From the NCBI GenBank assembly GCA_036620675.1, contig JAZHEE010000049.1: DNA of 22,877 nucleotides; one strand, given 5' to 3'. Of this stretch, positions 14,889-22,398 are shown one piece after another. Source of the DNA: Jejubacter sp036620675 (GTDB lineage Bacteria > Pseudomonadota > Gammaproteobacteria > Enterobacterales > Enterobacteriaceae). The translations under genes were made by a program, and so were the position numbers. The notes below the pieces were generated by a model. The model was not told where the DNA came from, ran no database searches, and saw nothing but the letters and a program-made list of their open reading frames with translations. Positions within the stretch are counted from its first letter, which is position 1, and every line of letters begins with the position of its first letter.

Positions 14889-15631
14889 ATCTGGCGGGCA
14901 AAGTCCGGCCCGATTTTATCGATGCGGTCGGTACAGATGATATCCACCCCCTGACGCAGCAGCTGTTCCGCTCGCCGGGGGGTATTAACCGTCCAGGCCA
15001 GAATTCGTAACCCTTCAGCCTTCAGCGCCAGGATGCGCTCAGCCGTTAAGTCCCGATGCCAGACGTGAATCGCCACACATTCCAGACGATGGGCCAGTTC
15101 AGCCCCATCATCGCGCCAGTTTTCCAGCAGCAGGCCGCGCGGAAGCCGCGGCGCCGCGTCGCGAGCCGCTTCCAGCGCCGCGATGGAAAACGAAGAGAGC
15201 AGCGGCGGCGTCATATCCTGCCACAATCCCTGAGCCGCCAGCGCCACTTCGCGCCCGGTTTGCGCCTCGCGACCGGTCGTGGGCTTAATTTCGATATTGA
15301 TTTGCAGGTTAAGCCGACGACAACGCTCTGCCACTTCGCTCAGTAACGGCAAAGGTTCGCCCTTAAAGCGATGACTGAACCAGCCGCCGGCGTCCACCTG
15401 GCGCAACTGTTCCCAGTTGAAATCTCCCGCCACGCCCCAGCCGGAGCTGGTACGTTCCAGGGTATCGTCATGCAGCAGGAAGATCTGCCCATCCTTTGAC
15501 AGTTTGGCGTCACACTCAAACAGGCGATGGCCCAGCGCGGCGCCCACGTCAATCGCCGCCAGAGTATTTTCCGGCGCCAGTTTACCGCCGCCCCGATGAG
15601 CGGCGATGGTTGCATAATTCCACGGTATCAC
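14885..15631 (-). CDS. ugpQ: Glycerophosphodiester phosphodiesterase UgpQ
   Basis: UgpQ hydrolyses glycerophosphodiesters to sn-glycerol-3-phosphate and an alcohol in the cytoplasm. The 248-residue product (E. coli 247) has the GDPD catalytic pattern: His12-Arg13, Glu39 and Asp41 in FECDAKL, and His54-Asp55 in LLHDD. The first codon is GTG, with AGGAAGG four bases upstream. In E. coli it is the last gene of ugpBAECQ, but here the transporter genes ugpB, A, E and C are absent and livF lies next upstream. So its substrate would come from inside the cell or by another importer. It overlaps the end of yhhA by four bases, tail to tail. Confidence 0.94.
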   Translation of the reverse strand: MIPWNYATIAAHRGGGKLAPENTLAAIDVGAALGHRLFECDAKLSKDGQIFLLHDDTLERTSSGWGVAGDFNWEQLRQVDAGGWFSHRFKGEPLPLLSEVAERCRRLNLQINIEIKPTTGREAQTGREVALAAQGLWQDMTPPLLSSFSIAALEAARDAAPRLPRGLLLENWRDDGAELAHRLECVAIHVWHRDLTAERILALKAEGLRILAWTVNTPRRAEQLLRQGVDIICTDRIDKIGPDFARQI

Positions 15632-15698
15632 AGGCCCTTCCTGTTCTGGTTATCAATCCCATCCGGAAGTCCGTGAGCTTAGCGCAGAATCCGACGGG

Positions 15699-15755
15699 CT
15701 ACGACATGATCAAACCACCATCGACGTTAATGGTCTGGCCGATAGCCCGGGAACC
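15699..15755 (-). pseudogene. C-terminal remnant of a short-chain dehydrogenase/reductase
   Basis: On the minus strand, codons from about 15755 to the TAG at 15699-15701 read GSRAIGQTINVDGGLIMS. The string GQTINVDGG is the typical C-terminal motif of classical SDR enzymes (usually S-x-x-ITGQTINVDGG; a Thr seems lost here). Nothing upstream supports the rest of the gene, as the livF stop lies 18 codons before. It sits in the ugpQ-livF gap where E. coli has ugpBAEC. I read it as a relic of a lost gene. Confidence 0.55.
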
Positions 15756-15773
15756 CCTACTCCCTTCCTGAGT

Positions 15774-16487
15774 CTACCCTCCCAGATAAGCGCTTCTCAC
15801 CGCTTCGTTAGCCAGTAGCGCTTCGCCGGTATCTTCCAGCACCACCCGACCGTTTTCCAGCACGTAACCGCGATCCGCCAGCTTAAGGGCCTGATTGGCG
15901 TTCTGCTCCACCAGGAAGATGGTCATTCCTTCACGTCTGAGCTGTTCGATGGTGTCAAAGATCTGCTGGATAATAATCGGCGCCAGCCCCAGAGAAGGTT
16001 CGTCCAGCAGCAGCAGTCGTGGGTTGCTCATTAGCGCCCGGCCAATGGCCAGCATTTGCTGTTCGCCGCCGGACATGGTACCGGCGCGCTGGGTCCGGCG
16101 TTCCAGCAGGCGGGGAAACAGCTCAAAGACCCAGCGCAGACGTTCCTGATACTGCTGTTTGTCGCTAAAGAAACCGCCCATCGCCAGGTTCTCTTCCACC
16201 GTCATCCGGGCGAAGACTCGCCGCCCTTCCGGTACGATAGCCACCGCCTCACGCATAATTTTCGCGGTTGGCCAGTCGGTGATGGTTTTACCGTCGAACA
16301 CTATGTTGCCGTGGGAAGCCCGGGGATCGCCGCACAGGGTACCGAGCAGCGTGGTTTTCCCGGCGCCGTTGGCGCCGATAAGCGTCACTATCTCGCCCTG
16401 GCGAATGGTCAGACTCACCTCATGCAGGGCCTGAATTTTGCCGTAGTGCGCGCTCACCCGCTCGAAGGTCAACATCGTCTTTTCCAT
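15774..16487 (-). CDS. livF: Branched-chain amino acid ABC transporter ATPase LivF
   Basis: LivF is one of two ATPases that power the LIV-I importer of leucine, isoleucine and valine at the inner-membrane cytoplasmic face. From 16487 the product is 237 residues, the E. coli length. It has Walker A GANGAGKTT (residues 38-46), signature TMSGGEQQ (137-144) and Walker B LLLLDEP (158-164). The ATG lies one base after the livG stop, so the two are translationally coupled; a far upstream in-frame start at 16583 would lie inside livG. It is last in livH-M-G-F, and no clear terminator follows. Confidence 0.96.
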   Translation of the reverse strand: MEKTMLTFERVSAHYGKIQALHEVSLTIRQGEIVTLIGANGAGKTTLLGTLCGDPRASHGNIVFDGKTITDWPTAKIMREAVAIVPEGRRVFARMTVEENLAMGGFFSDKQQYQERLRWVFELFPRLLERRTQRAGTMSGGEQQMLAIGRALMSNPRLLLLDEPSLGLAPIIIQQIFDTIEQLRREGMTIFLVEQNANQALKLADRGYVLENGRVVLEDTGEALLANEAVRSAYLGG

Positions 16488-16488
16488 A

Positions 16489-17256
16489 TCAGGCTTCTCC
16501 CAGATAAGCGCGAATAACGTCGGGATGGTTACGGATCTGTTCCGGGGTGCCGTTGGCCAGCGGCGTTCCCTGATTAACCACATAAATGCGATCCGAAATT
16601 CCCATTACCAGCTTCATATCATGCTCAATCAGCAGCACGGTGGTGGCGTGGCGATCGCGCAGCTCCACAATCAGCTCGTCCAGCTCTTTGGTTTCACGAG
16701 GATTCAGGCCCGCCGCCGGTTCGTCGAGCATCAGGATTTGCGGCTGGGTCACCATACAGCGGGCGATCTCCAGTCGTCGCTGCTGACCATAGGCCAGATT
16801 ACTCGCCTGGCGGTTAGCGTGCTCCAGCAGACCAACTCGCTCCAGCCACGCGGCGGCTCTATCCAGCGCTTCGCTATGAGCCAGGCGGAAAGCAGGCGTC
16901 TTCAGCAGCCCGGAAAACAGGCCGGTTTTCAGTTGCTGATGCTGCGCTACCAGCAGGTTTTCAATCACCGTCATTTCACGGAACAGCCGCACGTGCTGGA
17001 AAGTTCGCACAACGCCAAGGCGAGCGATAGCCTGGCCCGGCAACCCTTCCAGATGGCGATCGCCCAGCATAATGGTGCCGCCAGTGGGCTTATAGAAGCC
17101 GGTCAGGCAGTTAAATACCGTGGTCTTCCCGGCGCCGTTGGGGCCGATTAGCGAAACGATCTCGCCGGCGTTCAGCGCCAGCGCCACATTGTTGACCGCC
17201 AGCAGGCCGCCGAAGCGCATCATCAGGCCGCTCACCGCAAGTAATGGCTGGCTCAT
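16489..17256 (-). CDS. livG: Branched-chain amino acid ABC transporter ATPase LivG
   Basis: LivG is the second ATPase of LIV-I. The 255-residue product equals E. coli LivG in length. It has Walker A GPNGAGKTT (38-46), a signature of the LivG type NLAYGQQRR (153-161), and Walker B ILMLDEP (174-180). It also has the C-terminal extension typical of this subfamily, ending PDVIRAYLGEA. Its start overlaps the livM stop by four bases (ATGA), and its stop is one base from the livF start. Confidence 0.97.
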   Translation of the reverse strand: MSQPLLAVSGLMMRFGGLLAVNNVALALNAGEIVSLIGPNGAGKTTVFNCLTGFYKPTGGTIMLGDRHLEGLPGQAIARLGVVRTFQHVRLFREMTVIENLLVAQHQQLKTGLFSGLLKTPAFRLAHSEALDRAAAWLERVGLLEHANRQASNLAYGQQRRLEIARCMVTQPQILMLDEPAAGLNPRETKELDELIVELRDRHATTVLLIEHDMKLVMGISDRIYVVNQGTPLANGTPEQIRNHPDVIRAYLGEA

Positions 17257-18530
17257 GACTGGCCTCCTTTGCCGCTTTCGCTCTTCAGCTTCAGTTTCGG
17301 GCGGGTCATCGGCAGCAGCCCCTGAGGGCGCCAGATCATCATCAGCACCATCAGTCCCCCCAGCACCAGCATGCTGTACTCATTAAGATCGCGCATCAGT
17401 TCGCGCGACACCACCAGCAGGATCGCGGCCAGTATCACCGCAAACTGAGATCCCATACCGCCCAACACCACAATCGCCAGCACAAAAGCCGACTCGGCAA
17501 AGGTGAAGGATTCCGGGCTGACAAAGCCCTGGCGCGCGGCGAACAGGGTTCCGGCAAAGCCCGCGAAAGCGGCGCTGATAGTGAAGGCCGTCAGTTTAAT
17601 ACGTGTCGGGTTCAGCCCCAGCGAACGGCAGGCTATCTCATCTTCGCGCAGCGCTTCCCAGGCCCGGCCCAGCGGCATACGCAGCAGGCGGTTAATCACA
17701 AACAGCGTCGCGACTACCAGCAACAACGCCACCAGGTAGAGAAAAATCATGCGATCGCCGGGATCGTACTTGATATTAAAGAAGTGACTGAAGGTGTCCC
17801 AGCCACCATCGCGGGCAGTACGACTGAACTCCAGACCAAACAGCGTCGGTTTGGGGATCTGGCTGATTCCGTTAGGGCCACCGGTGAACTCGGTATTGTT
17901 TAGCAGCAGAATACGCACGATCTCGCCAAATCCCAGGGTTACAATCGCCAGATAATCACCCCGCAACCGCAATACCGGGAACCCCAGCAGGAACCCCGCA
18001 ACGGCGGCGGCCAGCCCGGCCAGCGGCAGGCAGGCCCAGAAGCCCAGCCCGTAATAGTGGTTCAGCAGCGCAAAGGTGTAGGCGCCGATAGCGTAAAAAC
18101 CGCCGTAGCCCAGAACAAGAAGGCCGGACAGCCCAACGACCACATTCAGCCCCAGGCCAAGGATAATGTAGATCATGGTCAGGGTCGCGATATCCACCGA
18201 GCCGCGCGTCACCATAAACGGCCAGGCGACGGCGATCAGCAGCAGCGCCAGCAGGAACAGCTTCTGACGCGGCGTAGAGCCATCAATGGCGGGCAACACC
18301 CACTTCGGCCCGCTTACCCCTTTCAGGCTTTGCTGAATCAGCGGTCGCAGCAGTTGCACCACAAATACCGCGCCGCAACCGATGCCAATCCACTGCCAGC
18401 GAACGTCGGCAGCGCTTCCTACCACCAGCCGGGTGCCGTCCAGCCCCAGTTGAACACCCATAAAGATGGCGGATAATACAAAAAACAGAGCGGCGGAAAT
18501 CAGCGCGCCCAGAATATGTGCCGGCTTCAT
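17253..18530 (-). CDS. livM: Branched-chain amino acid ABC transporter permease LivM
   Basis: LivM is one of the two membrane subunits of LIV-I. The 425-residue product equals the E. coli length. An N-terminal part holds extra helices (about residues 1-100), then comes the permease core with GLNVVVGLSGLLVLGYGGFYAIGAY and the ATPase-coupling loop AWEALREDEIACRSLGLNPTRIK. The start overlaps livH by four bases and the end overlaps livG by four bases. Confidence 0.97.
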   Translation of the reverse strand: MKPAHILGALISAALFFVLSAIFMGVQLGLDGTRLVVGSAADVRWQWIGIGCGAVFVVQLLRPLIQQSLKGVSGPKWVLPAIDGSTPRQKLFLLALLLIAVAWPFMVTRGSVDIATLTMIYIILGLGLNVVVGLSGLLVLGYGGFYAIGAYTFALLNHYYGLGFWACLPLAGLAAAVAGFLLGFPVLRLRGDYLAIVTLGFGEIVRILLLNNTEFTGGPNGISQIPKPTLFGLEFSRTARDGGWDTFSHFFNIKYDPGDRMIFLYLVALLLVVATLFVINRLLRMPLGRAWEALREDEIACRSLGLNPTRIKLTAFTISAAFAGFAGTLFAARQGFVSPESFTFAESAFVLAIVVLGGMGSQFAVILAAILLVVSRELMRDLNEYSMLVLGGLMVLMMIWRPQGLLPMTRPKLKLKSESGKGGQS

Positions 18531-19453
18531 ACTTTTTCCACCTCCGGACGGCCAAGAATACCGGTGGGCATCACCAGTAACACGCCAATCAACAGCGCGA
18601 AGGAGACCACATCCTTATATTCTGTGCTCAGGTAGGCAGAGGTCAGCGCCTCGGCCACGCCAAGCAGCAGGCCGCCGATCATAGCGCCGGGAATACTGCC
18701 AATGCCGCCCAGTACCGCGGCGGTAAAGGCCTTCATTCCCGCCATAAAGCCAATGTAGGGATTGATGACGCCGTAAAACTGCCCCAGCAATACCCCGGCC
18801 ACCGCCGCCATAATGGCGCCAATGACAAAGGTCAGGGATATCACCCGATCGGTATTGATACCCAGCAGGCTCGCCATCTTCAGATCTTCGGCACAGGCCC
18901 GGCAGGCGCGGCCCATCTTTGAGTAGCGAATAAACAGGGTCAGCGCCAGCATCGACACCAGCGTCACGCCCCAGATAACCAGCTGCATCGTCGTCACGGT
19001 GGCCGAGAAATTCTCGCCGTGAGCCACGGCCCAGCGCCCGGTAAACAGGCTGGGCAGCGCAACATCCCGGGAGCCTTCGGTCAGGCTGACGTAGTTTTGC
19101 AGGAAAATGGACATCCCGATCGCCGAAATCAGGGCAATCAGACGCCTGGAGCCGCGCACCGGCCGATAGGCGACCCGCTCAATGCTCCAGCCATACACGC
19201 TGGCAATGATTATCGCGCCGACAAAGGCGGCGCCAATCAGCAGCCAGCCGGCGTCAATACCCATCATCAACAGCGCAGCGATAATCATGAAGGAGACATA
19301 GCTGCCTATCATATAGACTTCGCCGTGGGCGAAGTTAATCATGCCAATAATGCCGAAAACCATGGTGTAACCGATGGCGATCAACGCATAGGTGCTGCCA
19401 AGGGTTACGCCATTAAACATCTGCTGCAAAAAATAGAGAAACTGCTCAGACAT
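18527..19453 (-). CDS. livH: Branched-chain amino acid ABC transporter permease LivH
   Basis: LivH is the other membrane subunit of LIV-I. The 308-residue product equals E. coli LivH. It has about eight hydrophobic segments, the family N-terminal stretch MVFGIIGMINFAHGEVYMIG, and the coupling loop CRACAEDLKMASLLGIN. AAAGG precedes the ATG. In E. coli the leucine-specific binding protein gene livK lies directly upstream; here it is missing, so livH is the first gene of the unit. Confidence 0.96.
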   Translation of the reverse strand: MSEQFLYFLQQMFNGVTLGSTYALIAIGYTMVFGIIGMINFAHGEVYMIGSYVSFMIIAALLMMGIDAGWLLIGAAFVGAIIIASVYGWSIERVAYRPVRGSRRLIALISAIGMSIFLQNYVSLTEGSRDVALPSLFTGRWAVAHGENFSATVTTMQLVIWGVTLVSMLALTLFIRYSKMGRACRACAEDLKMASLLGINTDRVISLTFVIGAIMAAVAGVLLGQFYGVINPYIGFMAGMKAFTAAVLGGIGSIPGAMIGGLLLGVAEALTSAYLSTEYKDVVSFALLIGVLLVMPTGILGRPEVEKV

Positions 19454-20015
19454 AGCTTAACCTTTGAGAGTAAGTGTAACGCGGTCGGAATGAGCTTTAT
19501 GGCTGCCCTGATGCGGCCCGCCGCTGGCAAGCACAGGCATCCCTGCCGCTAACCGCGTTGCCCCCCGGGCGGATATGCCAGACTGGCTTCCTGATATCAT
19601 CATCGATAATTCCCATTTGTGTTGAAGTGGTTGTTGTGTTTATCTTTTTCTTTTTTCGGTATCGTTTTTTACTGAGGACGAAGCGCCACCTTCAATATTA
19701 AACGCAATCGGGAAAGTCCCCCCAATATTTCGGGAATATTATTCTGGTTTATGACGCAGATAAACAATAAACGTAGCGCCACTTTCCGGGGCGACTTAGG
19801 TTATTAAACTAATTTATTCAGATCGGCATGGCTATTTATCCCTTTTATTTCCTCTGTTTCGTTTTTATAAACCATAGAGAATTAATAATGTAAACAAATT
19901 CACTGACCATTTCGATTGCGATGAGACGCTAAAAAACGACGCGGGAAGGCCACTTGCACCACCAGGGGATTGGGGTACACTTTCCCCCTTCTCATTCCTG
20001 ATGTTATGAATCCTT
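19454..20015. other. Gene-free region between livH and panM (site of missing livK)
   Basis: No protein gene is supported; nothing here translates to LivK. The half near livH has an 8-bp inverted repeat, AACGCGGT (19478-19485) with ACCGCGTT (19552-19559). The part from about 19620 to 19900 is A+T-rich with runs of T and A, as expected of an Lrp-type control region. A weak minus-strand promoter, TTTACA (19889-19894) and TATAAA (19864-19869), has a 19-base spacer. The livHMGF transcript probably starts in this region with a long leader. Confidence 0.55.
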
Positions 20016-20396
20016 ATGAAGCTGACCATTGTGCGCCTCACGGCACTCTCCCCCCAGGATATAATCGATCTGGAAAAAATCTGGCCGGAATACGCGCCTT
20101 CCGACCTGCCGCTGGATGAAAACCATCGTCTTTACGCGGCCCGGTTCAATGAACGCCTGCTTGGCGCGCTACGGGTTACCTGCAACGGAACGCATGGCGA
20201 GCTGGATTCCCTGCGGGTGCGGGAACTGACCCGACGCCGCGGCGTGGGCAAATATCTGCTTGAAGAAGCCATGCGCGATAACCCGCAGGTCAGCGACTGG
20301 CGAATGTCAGCCCGGGACGTGGAAGATAATGCAGCGATGAAGGCGTTTATGCAGGCCATGGAATTCCAGGCTGAACCCGGCGGCTGGCGCCGGTGA
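20016..20396 (+). CDS. panM: PanD maturation factor PanM (PanZ), GNAT family
   Basis: PanM binds acetyl-CoA and aspartate decarboxylase precursor PanD, promotes its self-cleavage to the pyruvoyl form, and gives CoA-dependent feedback on pantothenate synthesis. The 126-residue product (E. coli 127) has a GNAT fold with the CoA-binding loop RRRGVGKYLL at about residues 73-82. The preceding LDSLRVREL strand is also typical. The start has only a weak ribosome binding site. It lies between the missing livK position and livJ, as in E. coli, and is convergent with livJ. Confidence 0.93.
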   Translation: MKLTIVRLTALSPQDIIDLEKIWPEYAPSDLPLDENHRLYAARFNERLLGALRVTCNGTHGELDSLRVRELTRRRGVGKYLLEEAMRDNPQVSDWRMSARDVEDNAAMKAFMQAMEFQAEPGGWRR

Positions 20397-20397
20397 A

Positions 20398-20425
20398 TGA
20401 CCGGCGCCGCATATGGCGCCAGTCA
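20398..20425. terminator. Hairpin between convergent panM and livJ
   Basis: TGAC-C-GGCGCC (20398-20408) pairs with GGCGCC-A-GTCA (20415-20425) around GCATAT, with one mismatch. It fills the 37-base gap between the two stop codons. No T-run follows, so terminator function is inferred from position. Confidence 0.5.
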
Positions 20426-20433
20426 ATCGTCTG

Positions 20434-21543
20434 TTACTTCGCGTCGCTGGCCGTGCCATCGGCGTGCCAGGTAAAGACCCCGAACTCAAAGCCCTTGAGA
20501 TCGCCTTTCTCATTCCAGGCCAGCGGCCCCATCACGGTTTTCGCGCCGTTAGACTTCAGATCTTTCGCCAGCGCCTCTGGCTCTTCGCTGCCGCTGCGTT
20601 CCAGCGCCTGAGCCAGAGATTGCACCGCCGCATAGGTGGTCCAGACGAAGGCGCCGCTCGGGTCGCGTTTCTTCGCACGAATCGCGTCTACGACCGGTTT
20701 GTTTTCCGGCATCTGGTCATAGTTCCTGGGCTTGGTGACCAGCATCCCTTCCGCCGCCTCTCCGGCAATGTTAGACAGCGATACGTTAGCGACCCCTTCC
20801 GGCCCCATAAACTGGGTTTTCAGCCCTGATGCCCGGGCCTGACGCAGCATCTGCCCCATTTCCGGGTGGTAGCCGCCGTAATAAACAAAGTCGATATTTT
20901 CTTTTTTCAGGCGCGCGATCAGGGTGGAGAAATCTTTATCGCCTGCGGTAATGCCGTCAAAGAAGACCACGTTGGCCCCCCCTTTCTTCAGCCCGTCGCG
21001 CACCGCGCGCGCCAGCCCCTCACCGTACTGCTGCTTATCGTGAATAACGGCGACGCGCTGAGGTTTAACCTTCTCCAGAATATAGCGCGCGGCGGTCGGC
21101 CCCTGGTCGGAATCCAGACCGGTGGTGCGCAAAATCAGCTGATAACCGCGAGCGGTCAGCTCCGGCGCGGTCGCCGCAGGGGTAATCATCAGCACCCCCT
21201 CATCTTCATAAATATCGGAAGCTGGCTGAGTGGATGAAGAACAGAGATGGCCAATCACATAGCGTACGCCGTCGTTAACCACCTTGTTGGCGACCGCAAC
21301 AGCCTGTTTGGGGTCACAGGCGTCATCATACTTCACCGCCACCAGCTTATCCCCTTTAATGCCCCCTTTGGCATTAATATCAGCAATAGCCTGCTCCGCG
21401 CCGGTAAACTGCTGATCGCCATACTGCGCTACCGGCCCGGACATGGCGCCGACCACCGCCACTTTAATATCTTTCGCCAGCAGCGAATGACTAAATGCCA
21501 GCGCAATACATCCAGTAAGTAACGCCTTACCCTTTATATTCAT
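20434..21543 (-). CDS. livJ: Branched-chain amino acid periplasmic binding protein LivJ (LivK-like C-terminus)
   Basis: This binding protein captures leucine, isoleucine and valine in the periplasm and delivers them to LivHMGF. The 369-residue precursor has a signal peptide (MNIKGKALLTGCIALAFSHSLLA, cleaved before KDIKVAVVG). The mature protein has the LivJ/LivK fold and the conserved disulfide pair Cys76 and Cys101. Up to about residue 305 it follows E. coli LivJ. From about 306 it reads AAVQSLAQALERSGSEEPEA, which fits LivK better, and the length of 369 is that of LivK, not LivJ (367). A GGGGAG box precedes the ATG. It is the only binding protein gene for the transporter in the window. Confidence 0.93.
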   Translation of the reverse strand: MNIKGKALLTGCIALAFSHSLLAKDIKVAVVGAMSGPVAQYGDQQFTGAEQAIADINAKGGIKGDKLVAVKYDDACDPKQAVAVANKVVNDGVRYVIGHLCSSSTQPASDIYEDEGVLMITPAATAPELTARGYQLILRTTGLDSDQGPTAARYILEKVKPQRVAVIHDKQQYGEGLARAVRDGLKKGGANVVFFDGITAGDKDFSTLIARLKKENIDFVYYGGYHPEMGQMLRQARASGLKTQFMGPEGVANVSLSNIAGEAAEGMLVTKPRNYDQMPENKPVVDAIRAKKRDPSGAFVWTTYAAVQSLAQALERSGSEEPEALAKDLKSNGAKTVMGPLAWNEKGDLKGFEFGVFTWHADGTASDAK

Positions 21544-21801
21544 CCTGATGCTCCCCTTATTGTTGTGTTTTGAATTGTGTTTTCGTTTATAACCAGAAGA
21601 TTATTTTTTAGCGTTCCGTTTTGATTGTGAAATAATTAACGGACTTCGCTAAAACATACTCTATTTCTGCGGTTCAGGAATAATAATTTCGCCAGCCAAA
21701 CCACCAGAGAGTGACCGGCGCAAAAAAATGGTTCATCGCGGATTGTCGTGAAGCTGAAGTTACCGGCGGCTGCCTTATCTTCCGGGTGAGTATGTCGCGC
21801 A
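21544..21801. other. A+T-rich upstream region of livJ
   Basis: About 120 bases next to livJ are rich in A and T (for example the T-run at 21605-21609), fitting a promoter with Lrp-type control. I could not assign the boxes with confidence. No coding region is supported. In E. coli rpoH would follow livJ at a short distance; it is not reached in this window. Confidence 0.5.
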
Positions 21802-21920
21802 GGCGAAGGTTCCGTTCACCTTAAGGTTACTTTTATATGTCGGTTGCGGAACCGGTGAACGGGCCAGGGGCTCAAATGCCGCCCCTGACAACCCCGCTTT
21901 TCGGCGTGAAAATCGCCGCT
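21802..21920 (-). repeat. Copy A of a three-hairpin module (inverted)
   Basis: Read on the minus strand it begins AGCGGCG and ends GTGAACGGAACCTTCGCC. Three hairpins follow in order: CGGCG/CGCCG (21902-21906, 21914-21918), CAGGGGC/GCCCCTG (21865-21871, 21881-21887), and CGTTCACC/GGTGAACG (21813-21820, 21854-21861). Copy B at 22275-22398 on the other strand has the same order, shared blocks and different loops. Nature unknown. Confidence 0.75.
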
Positions 21921-21932
21921 GTCGCAGATTAA

Positions 21933-22036
21933 CCCGGCCCATCCCTGGGCCGGGCCCCTTCGGGGCAACGCCTGCGGCGTTGTTCAAAATGGCTCCCGGC
22001 AATTTTGTCCTGCGCTTTTCCCGTCCGCCGGACGGG
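21933..22036. repeat. Chain of five short palindromes
   Basis: Five perfect or near-perfect hairpins stand in a row: CCCGGCCCA/TGGGCCGGG (21933-21954), CCCC/GGGG (21955-21965), AACGCC/GGCGTT (21967-21981), CAAAAT/ATTTTG (21985-22007), and CCCGTCCG/CGGACGGG (22020-22036). They lie just upstream of copy A on its own strand. No coding region is supported. Confidence 0.75.
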
Positions 22037-22138
22037 TCGGGCGTGACGTCACCTCCCTGAATCTTCTGCCTGAACTCATCCGAAAGGTGCTGCTGGTGTC
22101 ATTTAGAAAAGACAGACTGAAACGACAAGGGGTTATAT

Positions 22139-22296
22139 CCCGGCTTAAAAAACGCCGTAGCGTTCACGCAGGGCCGGAGGAGCGACAGGATGTCGCGACA
22201 GGGCAAGGTCGCCAGGGAAGGCGACCCTTGCCCGTTCCGAAAAGCCCGGAGTGATAAGCGAAGGGGCCCGCGTCAGCGGCGTTTTTTACCGCCGGG
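22139..22296 (+). other. 158-base nested stem structure, possible structured RNA
   Basis: CCCGGC (22139-22144) and TAAAAAACGCCG (22146-22157) pair with CGGCGTTTTTTA (22277-22288) and GCCGGG (22291-22296), giving 18 base pairs across a small internal loop. Inside, ACGC-A-GGGCC (22166-22175) pairs with GGCCC-GCGT (22265-22273). Within that lie hairpins GCGACA/TGTCGC (22182-22196) and a 13-bp stem at 22201-22213/22220-22233 with one bulge. The layout resembles a multi-branch RNA. Identity unknown; no tRNA or rRNA signature is visible. Confidence 0.6.
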
Positions 22297-22398
22297 GAGC
22301 CCGGGTTGCCAGGGGAGCGGCGACTGAGCCCCCCTGGCCCGTTCACCCGTGGTGAATCAGCAGAGAAGCAGTGACGCAAAGTGAACGGAACACCCGCC
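22275..22398 (+). repeat. Copy B of the three-hairpin module
   Basis: It begins AGCGGCG and ends GTGAACGGAACACCCGCC. Hairpins in order: CGGCG/CGCCG (22277-22281, 22290-22294), GCCAGGGG/CCCCTGGC (22308-22315, 22331-22338), and CGTTCAC/GTGAACG (22340-22346, 22381-22387). Blocks GGGTTG-N-CAGGGG, TGAGCCCC and TGGCCCGTTCACC are shared with copy A on the opposite strand. Its 3' end runs into the 122-bp array, whose units repeat its terminal GAACGGAAC. Confidence 0.75.

Noticed and set aside
16488..16583. Longer livF with 32 extra N-terminal residues
   Set aside because: The extension lies inside livG and does not match LivF; the start at 16487 gives the family length of 237.
19497..19616. 39-codon minus-strand frame starting MGIIDDDI upstream of livH, as a leader peptide
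   Set aside because: No ribosome binding site, no run of Leu/Ile/Val codons of an attenuation peptide, and no terminator-antiterminator pair seen.
21775..22002. 75-codon minus-strand reading frame over module copy A
   Set aside because: It runs through several hairpins, has no clear ribosome binding site or domain, and follows the repeat. Probably a chance frame in a G+C-rich repeat, though such frames are often annotated.
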